A stretch of DNA of 64,000 nucleotides from Vibrio aestuarianus. Its GTDB lineage: Bacteria > Pseudomonadota > Gammaproteobacteria > Enterobacterales > Vibrionaceae. The notes under the pieces are model-generated. The model searched no databases, was not told the DNA's origin, and worked only from the letters and a program-made list of their open reading frames with translations. Positions 49,893 to 58,451 of the stretch are shown piece by piece (within the stretch, counting starts at the first letter, position 1; each line of letters starts with the position of its first letter). The position numbers were made by a program, and so were the translations under genes. Location of the stretch: NCBI RefSeq assembly GCF_012395185.1, contig NZ_JAAZTU010000013.1, positions 1-64,000 on the forward strand, read 5' to 3'.

Positions 49893-50018
49893 ATGATCAT
49901 GCTTTTAAGAATACGTTGATCATTGATTCAGGACTGCAATGATCATCGTTCAACGAAATATTGATCATGCTTTCACCTAAGCATTGATCATGTTTTCATA
50001 ACCACGATGATCATGCTT
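49893..50018 (+). repeat. Phased six-member RctB 12-mer array (core iterons)
   Basis: Six direct 12-mers start at 49893, 49916, 49939, 49961, 49984 and 50007, i.e. every 22-23 bp, about two helical turns. Three are TGATCATGCTT types (49893, 49961, 50007); the others end in TTGAT, TCGTT and TGTTT. Constant phasing on one DNA face suggests a cooperative RctB assembly next to the unwinding region. Confidence 0.92.
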
Positions 50019-50025
50019 CGGAGGG

Positions 50026-50170
50026 TGTTTTTTTTTTATCATTAAAAAACAGTACATTACAGTAAAAAACATCTCCTGATCATTAGATCATATAATCAAT
50101 ATAGATCAGAATAATCAAAAAGATCAGTTGTTTAAAAGCAATAAATTTTTCTTTATTTATGATCTCTTTT
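50026..50170. other. AT-rich unwinding region with ATCA repeats
   Basis: Begins with a run of ten T residues (50028-50037) after GAGGGTG and is almost pure A/T with repeated ATCA units (ATCATT, ATCATA, ATCAAT, ATCAGA, ATCAAA, ATCAG). RctB is known to bind ATCA-bearing single strands in the V. cholerae origin, so this is the likely strand-opening site. Confidence 0.75.
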
Positions 50171-50200
50171 TCTTTACTCTGTTGGAACTATAGCGATATT

Positions 50201-50214
50201 ACGGCCAGTGTGAT
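50201..50214 (+). promoter_or_regulatory. RctB autoregulatory element in the rctB promoter
   Basis: ACGGCCAGTGTGAT is a truncated relative of the 39-mer-like element at 49273-49286, located 12 bp before the rctB ATG. By analogy with the 29-mer of V. cholerae it should allow RctB to repress its own synthesis. Confidence 0.55.
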
Positions 50215-50226
50215 ACGGATCCAATA

Positions 50227-52203
50227 ATGAACTCAGACGAAAAAATACTGATCAAAGCACCAAGAAGTCATAAAGATGGTCATCTTTTTGAAATATCTGA
50301 GGCAGCCGTAGATTGGGTTGAGCAATACCAACACTTCAAAGGCGTAACGAAAAGTATTGTTGAACTTCTTAATCTTATCTCCTTACGAGGCTTTCGGAGT
50401 CAAGACGGTTTAGTATCCACAACCGAATTAATCGAAGCAACAGATGGTCAACTAACCAGAGCTGCGATTCAGCAACGTTTACGTGCCGCAGTAAGCATCG
50501 GTTTATTTAAACAGATCCCTGTTAAATTCGAGGAAGGACTAGCTGGTAAGACGATGTTACATAAATTCGTCAACCCTAATCAATTGATCTCAGTCCTAGG
50601 ATCAACGAGTTTAGTCACTGAATCAGTAAAACAAACCGAAAAACGTAAACGGTCGAAAGCATTAGCTCAAACTCAAGTAAATAAACGTTTGCTCAATGAA
50701 CACGGGTTAAACATTCCACCAGCTATGAAAGATGAGGCGGATCAATTTGTCGTTTCTCCAACCAACTGGGCTGGGATCATTGATCAAGCATTAGCTCCGC
50801 CTAGAACTCGTAAAAGTTACCAAAAATCAATGGTTTCAATTTCTGGGACGCGGGCGATTATTGAAACCCGCTCGTCGAAAAATATCATGACGGTCGATGA
50901 TTTAATGACATTATTTGCGCTGTTTACGCTAACCGTGCAATACCATGATCATCACCAAGAAGATTACCAACTTAATACCACCCATACTCCAAATAAAACA
51001 CCGCTCTACATTACGGATATTTTGTCGTTACGTGGAAAAAAGGACAGTGGGCCTGCTCGTGATTCAATTCGCGATAGTATTGATCGTATTGAATTTACCG
51101 ATTTTCAACTGCACGAATTGACTGGTCGTTGGCTAAGTGAAAATATGCCGGAAGGTTTTAAGAGTGATCGATTCCGTTTTATTGCTAGAACGATCACCGC
51201 CTCAGAAGAAGCGCCAACCGAGGGCGCTGATGGCGAGATCCGGATCAAGCCCAATCTCTATATTTTAGTCTGGGAGCCGTCATTCTACGAAGAGCTGCTC
51301 ACTCGTGATTATTTCTTCCTATTTCCACCAGAGATCTTGAAACAACATACCTTAGTGTTTCAATTGTACTCCTATTTTCGGAGTAGGATGTCTCGTCGCC
51401 ACACAGACAGCATGCTACTTAGCGAGCTCAACCAAAAATTGGGCCGTAACATTGAATGGCGTCGTTTCTCAATGGATCTGATCCGTGAATTGAAACGGCT
51501 ATCAGAAGGGAAAGGTAACGATGAGATCTTTATCGTTAATCTGTGGGGTTATCATTTAACGGTAACGGCAATAACGGAAAAAAATAAGATCACGGACTAC
51601 CAAGTTGATATTAAGTGCGATGTTGAAGAAGTTTTACGTTATTCACGCGCACGTACAACTAACGCTGGTAAACGTAATATGGCTCCGACACTGCCTAATC
51701 CTTTGCGCAATGAAATTGTATCCAAGCAGAAACTTGAAGAACTGGCTGAGATTATTGATGGAGAGTTTGAGCCAATTCAACGCAAAGCACCGTCACCGAA
51801 AGGCAAATTGGGACGTCGTGTGAAGCAGAGAAAACACCTTGTTGAGATCAATGCTGACGAAATCACGATAACCCTATCTAAATATACCTCTCCAGAGGCT
51901 CTAGAACGCAGTATAACAGCGCTATCAGCAATGACTGGTCACTCACCTTCATCGATTAAAGAAGAGTGTATAGAGCTTATAGATAAGCTTGATTGGTTAC
52001 GAGTAAGCGGTGAAATAATCCCATATGAAACATTGAGCAAATTGATCGAGCTATACAATACTCAAAACGAGAATAAGCACTTATCGATAGAACGTTTAAT
52101 TTCAGGCCTAGCTGTACGCCGTAAAGTCTGCAAACAAGTTTATGATGGTCACCTAGATGAATCGGTGTTTCGTGCACTTGATGAAGTCGCGATTGGCATT
52201 TAG
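50227..52203 (+). CDS. rctB: Chromosome II replication initiator RctB
   Basis: 658 residues, the same length as V. cholerae RctB. The start MNSDEKILIKAPRSHKDGHLF and winged-helix-like stretches such as TTELIEATDGQLTRAAIQQRLRAAVSIGLF (about 63-95) are typical; the protein is restricted to Vibrionaceae and has several winged-helix domains. It binds 12-mers to initiate and 39-mers to limit replication of chromosome II. ATG 50227 follows only GGATCC, so translation is probably weak, as fits a dosage-critical initiator. Confidence 0.97.
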   Translation: MNSDEKILIKAPRSHKDGHLFEISEAAVDWVEQYQHFKGVTKSIVELLNLISLRGFRSQDGLVSTTELIEATDGQLTRAAIQQRLRAAVSIGLFKQIPVKFEEGLAGKTMLHKFVNPNQLISVLGSTSLVTESVKQTEKRKRSKALAQTQVNKRLLNEHGLNIPPAMKDEADQFVVSPTNWAGIIDQALAPPRTRKSYQKSMVSISGTRAIIETRSSKNIMTVDDLMTLFALFTLTVQYHDHHQEDYQLNTTHTPNKTPLYITDILSLRGKKDSGPARDSIRDSIDRIEFTDFQLHELTGRWLSENMPEGFKSDRFRFIARTITASEEAPTEGADGEIRIKPNLYILVWEPSFYEELLTRDYFFLFPPEILKQHTLVFQLYSYFRSRMSRRHTDSMLLSELNQKLGRNIEWRRFSMDLIRELKRLSEGKGNDEIFIVNLWGYHLTVTAITEKNKITDYQVDIKCDVEEVLRYSRARTTNAGKRNMAPTLPNPLRNEIVSKQKLEELAEIIDGEFEPIQRKAPSPKGKLGRRVKQRKHLVEINADEITITLSKYTSPEALERSITALSAMTGHSPSSIKEECIELIDKLDWLRVSGEIIPYETLSKLIELYNTQNENKHLSIERLISGLAVRRKVCKQVYDGHLDESVFRALDEVAIGI

Positions 52204-52344
52204 TAACAAACAGATTAACAACACAATTCTGACAGGTAATTGACATTACTATTGGTGGCATTAACTATGCTTGAAAACGAATAGACAACCTTTTTCCTAT
52301 CTGATTGATAGATTGGCTCATATTGCTACATTCTGAATAGATTC

Positions 52345-52372
52345 GCGAGTTCTTTTGAACTCGCTTTTTTTT
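52345..52372 (+). terminator. Terminator after rctB
   Basis: GCGAGTTC TTTT GAACTCGC is followed by eight T residues, about 140 bp past the rctB stop. Confidence 0.88.
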
Positions 52373-52392
52373 GCCAAAAATTCCATATGTGG

Positions 52393-52404
52393 AAACATGA
52401 TCAA
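52393..52404 (-). other. Outlying RctB 12-mer downstream of rctB
   Basis: TTGATCATGTTT on the minus strand is identical to the array member at 49984. It stands alone, 21 bp after the rctB terminator and about 2.4 kb from the origin array. It has the GATC needed for methylation control. Confidence 0.55.
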
Positions 52405-52576
52405 GGTAAATTATCTTAATAACATACTGTCTTTGAGTATCCTCCTTTGATTGGTTTCTCGTGATCTTTTTCTGACTCCTAGTTAAAACGCGCATAATTA
52501 GGGAGGTTCTTTTCGTATATTACCGAAATAAGCAGTAATACAATCTGGCTCTATTTTTTTTAGGGTCATTTCATCA

Positions 52577-54145
52577 ATGAAAAGCAAATTATTATTACTA
52601 ACTATTAGCGCAGTGATTGCAGGGTGTGGAGGAGAGGATGGAAAAAGCAACTCAGCGGTGAGCAGTAATGCGTTGAGCAGCAATGCTTTCCCGAATTTAT
52701 CTACGCTATCGACACACTCAGTGTCTCTACAACCAGTGCAATGTAACCAGATGCAACTAGTTGGCAATAGTTATGTTCAGCCAAATACCGTTGAGAAATG
52801 CTGGTTTTTGCAAGTTCCAGAAGACTACTCACAACCAGATGGTAAAAAAATTACAGTTGCGGTTGCTAAAACGGCCTCTCAAGGTATCAAAAAAGGATCT
52901 TTTATACATCTCAATGGCGGGCCTGGAGGGATGTCAATTGATTGGGCTGAATACAGCAATAGTGAATTATCTGTATTGTCCGAGAATCATGATATCTACT
53001 TTGTTGATCAGCGTGGGACGGGGTACTCTACTCCTTCTTTAAGCTGCGACTTTGAAGACTCAGGTACTGCGCAGCAAATTAGAGGTTGTAAGAACAAATA
53101 TGTCAATGACGGTGTGGACTTAAACCAGTATACAAATGTAAACAATGCCCTCGATTTACTGCTGCTAGAAAAAAAACTGGAAGAAATTGAGGAAATTGAA
53201 GATGGATGGAAACTTTATGGTGTTTCATATGGTACGCGTCTTGCCATGACTATGGCTCGTGAAGAGCAAAAGCAGATCAAAGCTGGCTATCAGAGCTCCA
53301 GTGCAATTCAAATGATGGTATTAGATGGCGTCTTTCCTATTGAAATGAACGGTGTTCAGGATATGCCGTGGTCAAACTATGAAGCACTAGACAGGATTCT
53401 TGAAGTGTGCCGTCGTAGTGTTGGATATTGTGATGAAGCGACATTTAAATCAGCACTAAATACTAAGCTTACTGAAATAGACGACAAATACTATGATATT
53501 TTTCTAAATTATCTGACTACGATAAGTATGCTGCGTGATGATAATAAACCTTTTGAGGGGCAATTAAACCCAGTTGAATTTATTAAACAGCCTAAGGCAA
53601 ATATTGAGTTTCTCCTAGATACTCTAATTACTCTTCGAGCTAATTCCTATGATCCTTCATATCCTAGTCAGTTTGCTGCAATGGGGTTAGCAAATATTTG
53701 TGCTGAAGAACCTGTTAAACCAAAGTACTACACGAGTCATCACGAGAGTCGAGAAAAGTGGGGCTCTGCAGTGCAAAAAGCAGTAGATGGCAGTACTCAT
53801 TTTGGCTTGACTCTAGAAGCATGTCAGGCAATTAACATCGAGCCTGTTGATAGTAGCTTCTATGCGTCTATGGAATCTGTAAATTATCCGGTACTCATTC
53901 TGAATGGTGCCAACGATGGTATTACACCACCAGCACTCGCTGATGTGTCTGCTAACAAGTTCACGAACATGCTCAGTTTAACTTACGACCAAGGCTCTCA
54001 TGGTATTTTGACAGATGCTCAAGATTGGGCTCCTTGTCTGAAAAGTTTGGTTCTTAGCTCGATCAATGAGCCTGAAGATATGCTTAGTTTAGATACTACA
54101 TGCTTAAATACTCAAGATTTTAAGTATGTTGCTGATATGAACTAA
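52577..54145 (+). CDS. Lipoprotein alpha/beta hydrolase, S33 peptidase type
   Basis: 522 residues. A lipoprotein signal with box VIAGC puts the lipid on Cys17; a Ser/Asn-rich linker runs to about 50. The hydrolase core has the oxyanion motif LNGGPGG (112-118), FVDQRGTGYS, nucleophile Ser217 in GVSYGTR, then Asp in NGANDGITPP and His in QGSHGI near the end. This is the proline iminopeptidase/TAP-like family, so an envelope peptidase or esterase; real substrate unknown. Lower codon adaptation and more A/T than neighbours by eye. Weak ribosome site. Confidence 0.8.
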   Translation: MKSKLLLLTISAVIAGCGGEDGKSNSAVSSNALSSNAFPNLSTLSTHSVSLQPVQCNQMQLVGNSYVQPNTVEKCWFLQVPEDYSQPDGKKITVAVAKTASQGIKKGSFIHLNGGPGGMSIDWAEYSNSELSVLSENHDIYFVDQRGTGYSTPSLSCDFEDSGTAQQIRGCKNKYVNDGVDLNQYTNVNNALDLLLLEKKLEEIEEIEDGWKLYGVSYGTRLAMTMAREEQKQIKAGYQSSSAIQMMVLDGVFPIEMNGVQDMPWSNYEALDRILEVCRRSVGYCDEATFKSALNTKLTEIDDKYYDIFLNYLTTISMLRDDNKPFEGQLNPVEFIKQPKANIEFLLDTLITLRANSYDPSYPSQFAAMGLANICAEEPVKPKYYTSHHESREKWGSAVQKAVDGSTHFGLTLEACQAINIEPVDSSFYASMESVNYPVLILNGANDGITPPALADVSANKFTNMLSLTYDQGSHGILTDAQDWAPCLKSLVLSSINEPEDMLSLDTTCLNTQDFKYVADMN

Positions 54146-54209
54146 TATAAGGTAACAAGTTCGCGCCCTTATAGCCAATAAAGCGGTTGTAAGGGGGCAT
54201 TGTTTACTA

Positions 54210-54671
54210 TTAGTTTTTAATGTAGATAAATTGATCCTCATTCCATGAAAGGGACGCCATAAAGCTTACATGCGCATCAATTAAGCCTGAAGCGATGGCG
54301 TGCCATTGAGTTTGATCCTGCTGCTGGCAAAATTCGAGAGAAAGAACGATAATATGTTGCAGCCGTTTCATGCACCAATCTTTGATAATTAAGTCGGTTA
54401 ACGGATCGGCACTTGTCTGCTGTAGTTTGGCGTAAGCAAACTGTAAATATTGAAAGGCAGCATCTGGTTGATTGGTTTGCTGGTGTTGAAATAAACGTAG
54501 ACAACCATCCAAAAAGTAAGCAATTGCTTTACTTTGATTGTCATTGAGATCTGGCCCAAATACACTCCTTGGTACATCGATAAGTAACTGTTTAAGCGCT
54601 TGCCATTGAGTATCGTTTCGTTGCTGATGAAGCGTTTCCATTGCATGTAACCAAATCAATAACCTTGACAT
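54210..54671 (-). CDS. Small helical protein of unknown function
   Basis: 153 residues from ATG 54671 (MSRLLIWLHAMETL), which has GGAAGGAG 6-13 bases upstream; the frame reaches back to 54707 but without a site. No signal or membrane segment; Gln-rich, predicted all-helical (QHQQTNQPDAAFQYLQFAYAK). I do not recognise a family. Two overlapping frames at 54277-54504 and 54398-54646 are shadows. Confidence 0.7.
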   Translation of the reverse strand: MSRLLIWLHAMETLHQQRNDTQWQALKQLLIDVPRSVFGPDLNDNQSKAIAYFLDGCLRLFQHQQTNQPDAAFQYLQFAYAKLQQTSADPLTDLIIKDWCMKRLQHIIVLSLEFCQQQDQTQWHAIASGLIDAHVSFMASLSWNEDQFIYIKN

Positions 54672-54727
54672 AATCACTCCTTCCAATCGCTTAGATTGAC
54701 TATCCATCTGTAAACAAAACTTCTTTG

Positions 54728-54824
54728 TATATCTCTTTCCTATTTGAAGTTGCAGCGGTGTTGGTTACGGTTGCTCACCCCAATCACTTGCCGCCTACCG
54801 GTAACTTCAAGTTGCTTAGGTATA
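54728..54824. repeat. Palindromic intergenic repeat, copy 2 (internally deleted)
   Basis: Same ends as the others (TTTGAAGTTGCAGCGGTGTTGG and GGTAACTTCAAGTTGCTTAGG in two blocks), but only 97 bp: the central stretch with AGTTTATCTATGCTCATGGG is missing, so GCTCACCCCAATCA runs directly into CTTGCCGCCTACC. Lies upstream of the minus-strand gene ending at 54210. Confidence 0.85.
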
Positions 54825-55109
54825 GTTTGGTTTAGTTTTGAGTATTTATCTATATGGGGAAATGGCTTGAGAGTTAGGTTGAATAGGGGCTGGAGAGCCA
54901 AAATGAGAGCTGGATCAGAACACATTTTTTAGGGTAATTTCTTAAATGTACTTCTACACTGATAGTTGAGCAAAGGATAAGTGAGGGATTTATTAATTAG
55001 ATTCCAGAAACCCTAGCGCCAATCACATTATGAACTAAATGTTCTTAACAACAATCGGTCCCTTTGCTAAAGATTACGTGTCCCTTACATGGTTTGTTCG
55101 GAGGTAACA

Positions 55110-55307
55110 ATGTCCATTAATTCTATTAACCATGACGAAATGACAGATATTGCAAGTAAGTGGGACTTCACGGAAGAAGTAGAAACTCAAAAACCGGTTA
55201 AAAACCTTAAATCAGCCGAAGCTCGTCGCCGCATTGAAGCATTGAGAGAGATTCGCGAAAGTGGTTTAACCATTGAGGAAGCAAAGGAGCTAGGTATACT
55301 TCACTAA
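55110..55307 (+). CDS. Small conserved-looking protein (65 residues)
   Basis: MSINSINHDEMTDIASKW starts at ATG 55110 right after GGAGGTAACA, a strong ribosome site; an upstream in-frame start at 55089 is rejected. Charged, with a predicted helix AEARRRIEALREIRE and no membrane segment. The RRRIE helix faintly recalls the PA3496 family, which I cannot confirm. Followed by a terminator, so expressed alone. Confidence 0.7.
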   Translation: MSINSINHDEMTDIASKWDFTEEVETQKPVKNLKSAEARRRIEALREIRESGLTIEEAKELGILH

Positions 55308-55331
55308 CGTGTGCCCCACGATTAAATTCAC

Positions 55332-55370
55332 AAGGGTGGTCTTGGTACCACCCTTTGTATTTTCGTTTTT
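55332..55370 (+). terminator. Terminator after the 65-residue protein gene
   Basis: AAGGGTGGT pairs with ACCACCCTT (55332-55356) and is followed by TGTATTTTCGTTTTTC. Confidence 0.75.
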
Positions 55371-55467
55371 CTTGATTTCATACCGACAAAACGCACATTT
55401 CTATTCTTAATTTTCCCATTTCCTATGCTATATTTCGTGCCACGTATTTACTGATCTAGGCTAACTC

Positions 55468-55677
55468 ATGTCCTTCAACCTTTCTTTACTGCCTGCTGAT
55501 GAAAAAAATAAAGTGGAACTTGATAAGCAAGCCTCATTTTTAATTTGGAAACTTAAGCAGGGTAAAGCTGGGCCAGAGGAAATCACGAAACAGCAATCAA
55601 AGATTGCCAGTGAGACAGAGAAAGAGTGGTTTTTGCAGTCGGTGAACAAATACAAAAGAGTGATGGGCGTTGCGTAG
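55468..55677 (+). CDS. Small protein, possibly DUF3283 family
   Basis: 69 residues, MSFNLSLLPADEKNKVEL, charged and helical, with KQGKAGPEEITKQQ in the middle. It resembles a short vibrio-specific family that I recall as DUF3283, without a known function. ATG 55468 has only a weak site (AGGCTAAC). It lies 90 bp before yeeN. Confidence 0.65.
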   Translation: MSFNLSLLPADEKNKVELDKQASFLIWKLKQGKAGPEEITKQQSKIASETEKEWFLQSVNKYKRVMGVA

Positions 55678-55766
55678 CGTTCATGTCTTTGCTAAGTGGT
55701 GAATTGAAATGATCCCACTTTTTGCTAAAATCCCTCGCATAAAATTGAATTAGAGAGATCATCCCG

Positions 55767-56483
55767 ATGGGAAGAAGTTTTGAAGTGCGCAAAGCCTCAA
55801 TGGCGAAAACTCAAGGCGCAAAAATTAAAGTTTATTCCAAATACGGTAAAGAAATTTACATGTGTGCGAAAAATGGTGGTTCAGACCCAGACATGAATTT
55901 GTCTTTGCGTCACCTGATCACCAAGGCGAAAAAAGACCAAGTACCAGCTCACGTTATCGATAAAGCGCTAGACAAAGCTGCTGGCGGTGGCGGTGAAGAT
56001 TACCAACCAGCTCGTTACGAAGGTTTTGGCCCTGGTGGTTCAAGCGTTATTGTTGATTGCTTGACTGACAACGGTAACCGTACTTTCCAAGATGTTCGCC
56101 AATGCTTTGTTAAGACTGGTGCAAAAATCGGTACTCCAGGTACTGTTGCGCACATGTTCGATCATCAAGCGGTATTTCAGTTTAAAGGTGATGATGAAGA
56201 TTCTATCCTTGAAGCACTGATGATGGATGATGTTGACGTAACGGATGTAGAACTTGAAGATGGTGTTATCACGGTATTCGCGCCACACACTGAATTCTTC
56301 AAAGTAAAAACATCTTTGAACACGCAATTTCCTGATATCACTTTGGATGTGGAAGAGATTACTTTTGTACCTCAAACCCATACTCCAGTTACCGGTGATG
56401 ATGCTGAGAAGTTCCAGAAGTTCTTAGATATGCTAGATGATTGTGATGACGTTCAGCAGGTTTACCATAACGCTGAGTTGTAA
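55767..56483 (+). CDS. YebC/PmpR-family protein, YeeN type
   Basis: 238 residues, the same length as E. coli YeeN. Signature stretches are [56 protein letters not shown], and a C-terminal DVQQVYHN. Members are DNA-binding regulators or, as found for some, help ribosomes with difficult peptide bonds. Acts in the cytoplasm. The gene has its own terminator. It lies near rctB in other vibrios too, as far as I recall. Confidence 0.9.
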   Translation: MGRSFEVRKASMAKTQGAKIKVYSKYGKEIYMCAKNGGSDPDMNLSLRHLITKAKKDQVPAHVIDKALDKAAGGGGEDYQPARYEGFGPGGSSVIVDCLTDNGNRTFQDVRQCFVKTGAKIGTPGTVAHMFDHQAVFQFKGDDEDSILEALMMDDVDVTDVELEDGVITVFAPHTEFFKVKTSLNTQFPDITLDVEEITFVPQTHTPVTGDDAEKFQKFLDMLDDCDDVQQVYHNAEL

Positions 56484-56500
56484 TTTCATCAAAACCATAT

Positions 56501-56530
56501 AAACCGAGCTACTAGCTCGGTTTTTTTATC
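56501..56530 (+). terminator. Terminator after yeeN-like gene
   Basis: AAACCGAGCT ACT AGCTCGGTTT followed by TTTTATC is a strong intrinsic terminator. Confidence 0.88.
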
Positions 56531-56666
56531 TTTGCCGTGTAAAGCATGTGTGTTTCTCGTCCTTATCCCTACTAAAAACAGGTATAACGAGAAGGTTATT
56601 GTCATAGACATAATGCATGCAATCCCGAAACTAGGGCAGACGCGTTGCTAATATAAGGAGAAAACA

Positions 56667-57536
56667 ATGAAAGTGAGTTTTATTGGTCTAGGGGTCATGG
56701 GTTTTCCTATGGCGGGGCATCTGCAAGCTACGGGGTTTGATGTCACGGTTTATAACCGCACACATTCCAAAGCGCAGCAGTGGGTTGAAAAATACCAAGG
56801 CAAGCTTGCTGATAATGTAAGCGATTGTGTTAAAGATGCCGATATTGTGCTGACTTGCGTGGGTAATGACGACGACGTTCGCAGTATGACGACCAGCCCA
56901 TCAGGTGCGATTGCAGCAATGAAGCCTGGCTCGATTTTGGTTGATCACACCACCACATCGGCCTTGCTTGCTGAAGAGCTAGAAAAGGCATCAGTAGCCG
57001 CTGGCATTCGTTTTATGGATGCTCCGGTATCTGGTGGACAAGCTGGCGCTGAAAATGGTGTATTGACAATTATGTGCGGTGGAGACCAGGCTCTCTTCGA
57101 TACGCTGCAACCTATTTTTGCCGCTTATGGTAAATCATCGGTACTGATGGGGAGAGTAGGGCAAGGTCAGCGCGCAAAAATGGTCAATCAGATATGCATT
57201 GCAGGGGTATTAAATGGTTTGTCTGAAGGACTTATTTTGGCGGAAAAGTCTGGGTTAGATATTGCTACTTTAGTGGATTGCTTAAAAAATGGTGCGGCAG
57301 GCTCATGGCAGATGGAAAATCGTGCGGTGAATATGTCAATGGGCAAATTTGATTATGGATTCGCCATTGATTGGATGATTAAAGACTTAGGTTTTTGCCT
57401 TGATGAAGCACAGCGCCAAGGAGTGAAACTACCAATGACAGAGAATACGATCCAAGCTTATCAATCTCTATCCGCTCAAGGTGATGGAAGAATGGATACT
57501 TCAGTGCTCATTAAAGCGATAAAACAGCACGCTTAA
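56667..57536 (+). CDS. Beta-hydroxyacid dehydrogenase (3-hydroxyisobutyrate/tartronate semialdehyde reductase family)
   Basis: 289 residues. N-terminal Rossmann motif GLGVMGFPMAGHL (7-19), the substrate motif MDAPVSGGQAGAENG (about 119-133), and the catalytic Lys in GQRAKMVNQ (near 171). NAD(P)-dependent oxidation or reduction of a small 3-hydroxy acid such as 2-hydroxy-3-oxopropionate or 3-hydroxyisobutyrate; the exact substrate cannot be read from sequence. RBS AAGGAG before ATG 56667. Expressed alone. Confidence 0.88.
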   Translation: MKVSFIGLGVMGFPMAGHLQATGFDVTVYNRTHSKAQQWVEKYQGKLADNVSDCVKDADIVLTCVGNDDDVRSMTTSPSGAIAAMKPGSILVDHTTTSALLAEELEKASVAAGIRFMDAPVSGGQAGAENGVLTIMCGGDQALFDTLQPIFAAYGKSSVLMGRVGQGQRAKMVNQICIAGVLNGLSEGLILAEKSGLDIATLVDCLKNGAAGSWQMENRAVNMSMGKFDYGFAIDWMIKDLGFCLDEAQRQGVKLPMTENTIQAYQSLSAQGDGRMDTSVLIKAIKQHA

Positions 57537-57551
57537 AACTTTCAGCACAAA

Positions 57552-57587
57552 TAAAAAGCCTTTGATTGGTCTTTAGGGGCTTTTTTA
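57552..57587 (+). terminator. Terminator after dehydrogenase gene
   Basis: AAAAGCC and GGGCTTTT form a short stem across a 17-nt loop, followed by a T run. Confidence 0.6.
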
Positions 57588-57598
57588 CAACACATTGA

Positions 57599-57725
57599 TA
57601 TACCCTTCCTGCTTGAAGTTGCAGCGGTGTTGCTACGTTCGTTTACTCCAATCACATAGTTTATCTATGCTCATGGGGATGAACTCACTTGTTGCCTACC
57701 TGCGACTTCAAGTTGTTTGGGTGTA
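57599..57725. repeat. Palindromic intergenic repeat, copy 3
   Basis: TATACCCTTCCTGCTTGAAG at the left end and ACTTCAAGTTGTTTGGGTGT at the right end are imperfect inverted repeats. The centre is ATCACATAGTTTATCTATG then CTCATGGGGATGAACTCA. 127 bp, in the 628-bp gap between the dehydrogenase and STAS genes. Confidence 0.9.
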
Positions 57726-58164
57726 GTGTAAATATCAACAATATTAGTCTTCGTTTCCTGCCTGAACTAGCATATTTTCGTTGAATCATTCCAAACTAAT
57801 CTTGTGAATAGTATTTAAGTTATTTGCTAACGTTGGGTAACATAAACACCCATCTACCGATGTTTATATTCTTTAAAATTATAGCTTTTCACCTCAAAAA
57901 TGTTGGATCATAAATAAAGTTTACACTGTAAATAATTTATTGAAATGAAGTTCCCCAAGTCATGTTTCATATTATTTTTAGTCTTACTATCTCTGATTAA
58001 AAATTTTAATTATTAATGAGTTACAACTTTTTTCTGTATTGTTTGCTTTTTTATCTTCTCTTTTTGTTGTTATGCAGCCGCTTGCTAATTAAGTATTACC
58101 TTCTACACTCAAAATCAGGCTTAAAACAAAATAATTAGAAAAATAATAATACATAAGGGTTGGT
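57726..58164. other. AT-rich gap before the chemotaxis operon
   Basis: No gene seen. Strongly AT-rich, with many T runs near 58000-58075, and a parS2 site at 57919. It must hold the promoter of the STAS-cheY-cheA operon; no clear -35/-10 pair stands out. Confidence 0.6.
57919..57933. other. parS: parS2 site 5
   Basis: GTTTACACTGTAAAT matches NTTTACANTGTAAAN, about 8 kb to the right of the origin, upstream of the chemotaxis operon. Confidence 0.88.
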
Positions 58165-58428
58165 ATGGATTTAACGTTGGCTGAGTCTTTGGAAATTTCA
58201 ACGGTGTTGGATTCCAAAGCTCAATATCTAGAATGGCTTAAACAAAATTCCCCTCTGCGCATTGATGCCTCTCTCGTGGCACATGTTGATGCCGCAGGAA
58301 TTCAATTACTCGCTTCATTCTTTATGACAGCGAGGCATGCCAACATCGATATCAGCTTAGTAAACGCAACAAATACACTCACTGAAGGGATTACAGTGCT
58401 GGCTTTAGAAGGCCTGTTCGCAGAGTAA
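58165..58428 (+). CDS. STAS-domain protein of the chemotaxis operon
   Basis: 87 residues, a lone STAS domain (anti-sigma-factor antagonist fold). The line RIDASLVAHVDAAGIQLLASFF holds the usual DAAGIQLL loop, where a Ser or Thr is often phosphorylated; here Ala41-Gly42 follow the Asp and no Ser is in that spot, so control by phosphorylation is doubtful. First gene of the operon, 23 bp before cheY. Likely a scaffold or adaptor for the chemotaxis array. Confidence 0.8.
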   Translation: MDLTLAESLEISTVLDSKAQYLEWLKQNSPLRIDASLVAHVDAAGIQLLASFFMTARHANIDISLVNATNTLTEGITVLALEGLFAE

Positions 58429-58451
58429 TCGGGTTTTGTAAGGAAAAATCT

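Larger units (their letters stand above)
49393..50170. other. Replication origin of chromosome II (ori2)
   Basis: Non-coding DNA between parA2 and rctB with twelve 12-mers fitting WTGATCATNNTT or close to it, each containing a Dam GATC site. Plus-strand copies start at 49415, 49674, 49793, 49893, 49916, 49939, 49961, 49984 and 50007; minus-strand copies are at 49393-49404, 49450-49461 and 49521-49532. It also holds a DnaA box, 39-mer-like elements and an AT-rich unwinding region. RctB binds the 12-mers, depending on Dam methylation, to start replication. Confidence 0.95.

Noticed and set aside
50771..50960. GATC-containing 12-mer look-alikes inside rctB (e.g. ATGATCATCACC near 50945)
   Set aside because: They lack the TT at the end of the iteron motif and lie in conserved coding sequence.
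54164..54198. Imperfect hairpin after the S33 hydrolase gene (CCCTTATAGCC with CGGTTGTAAGGG)
   Set aside because: The stem has mismatches and the T tract is missing, so I do not call a terminator, though transcripts may end here.
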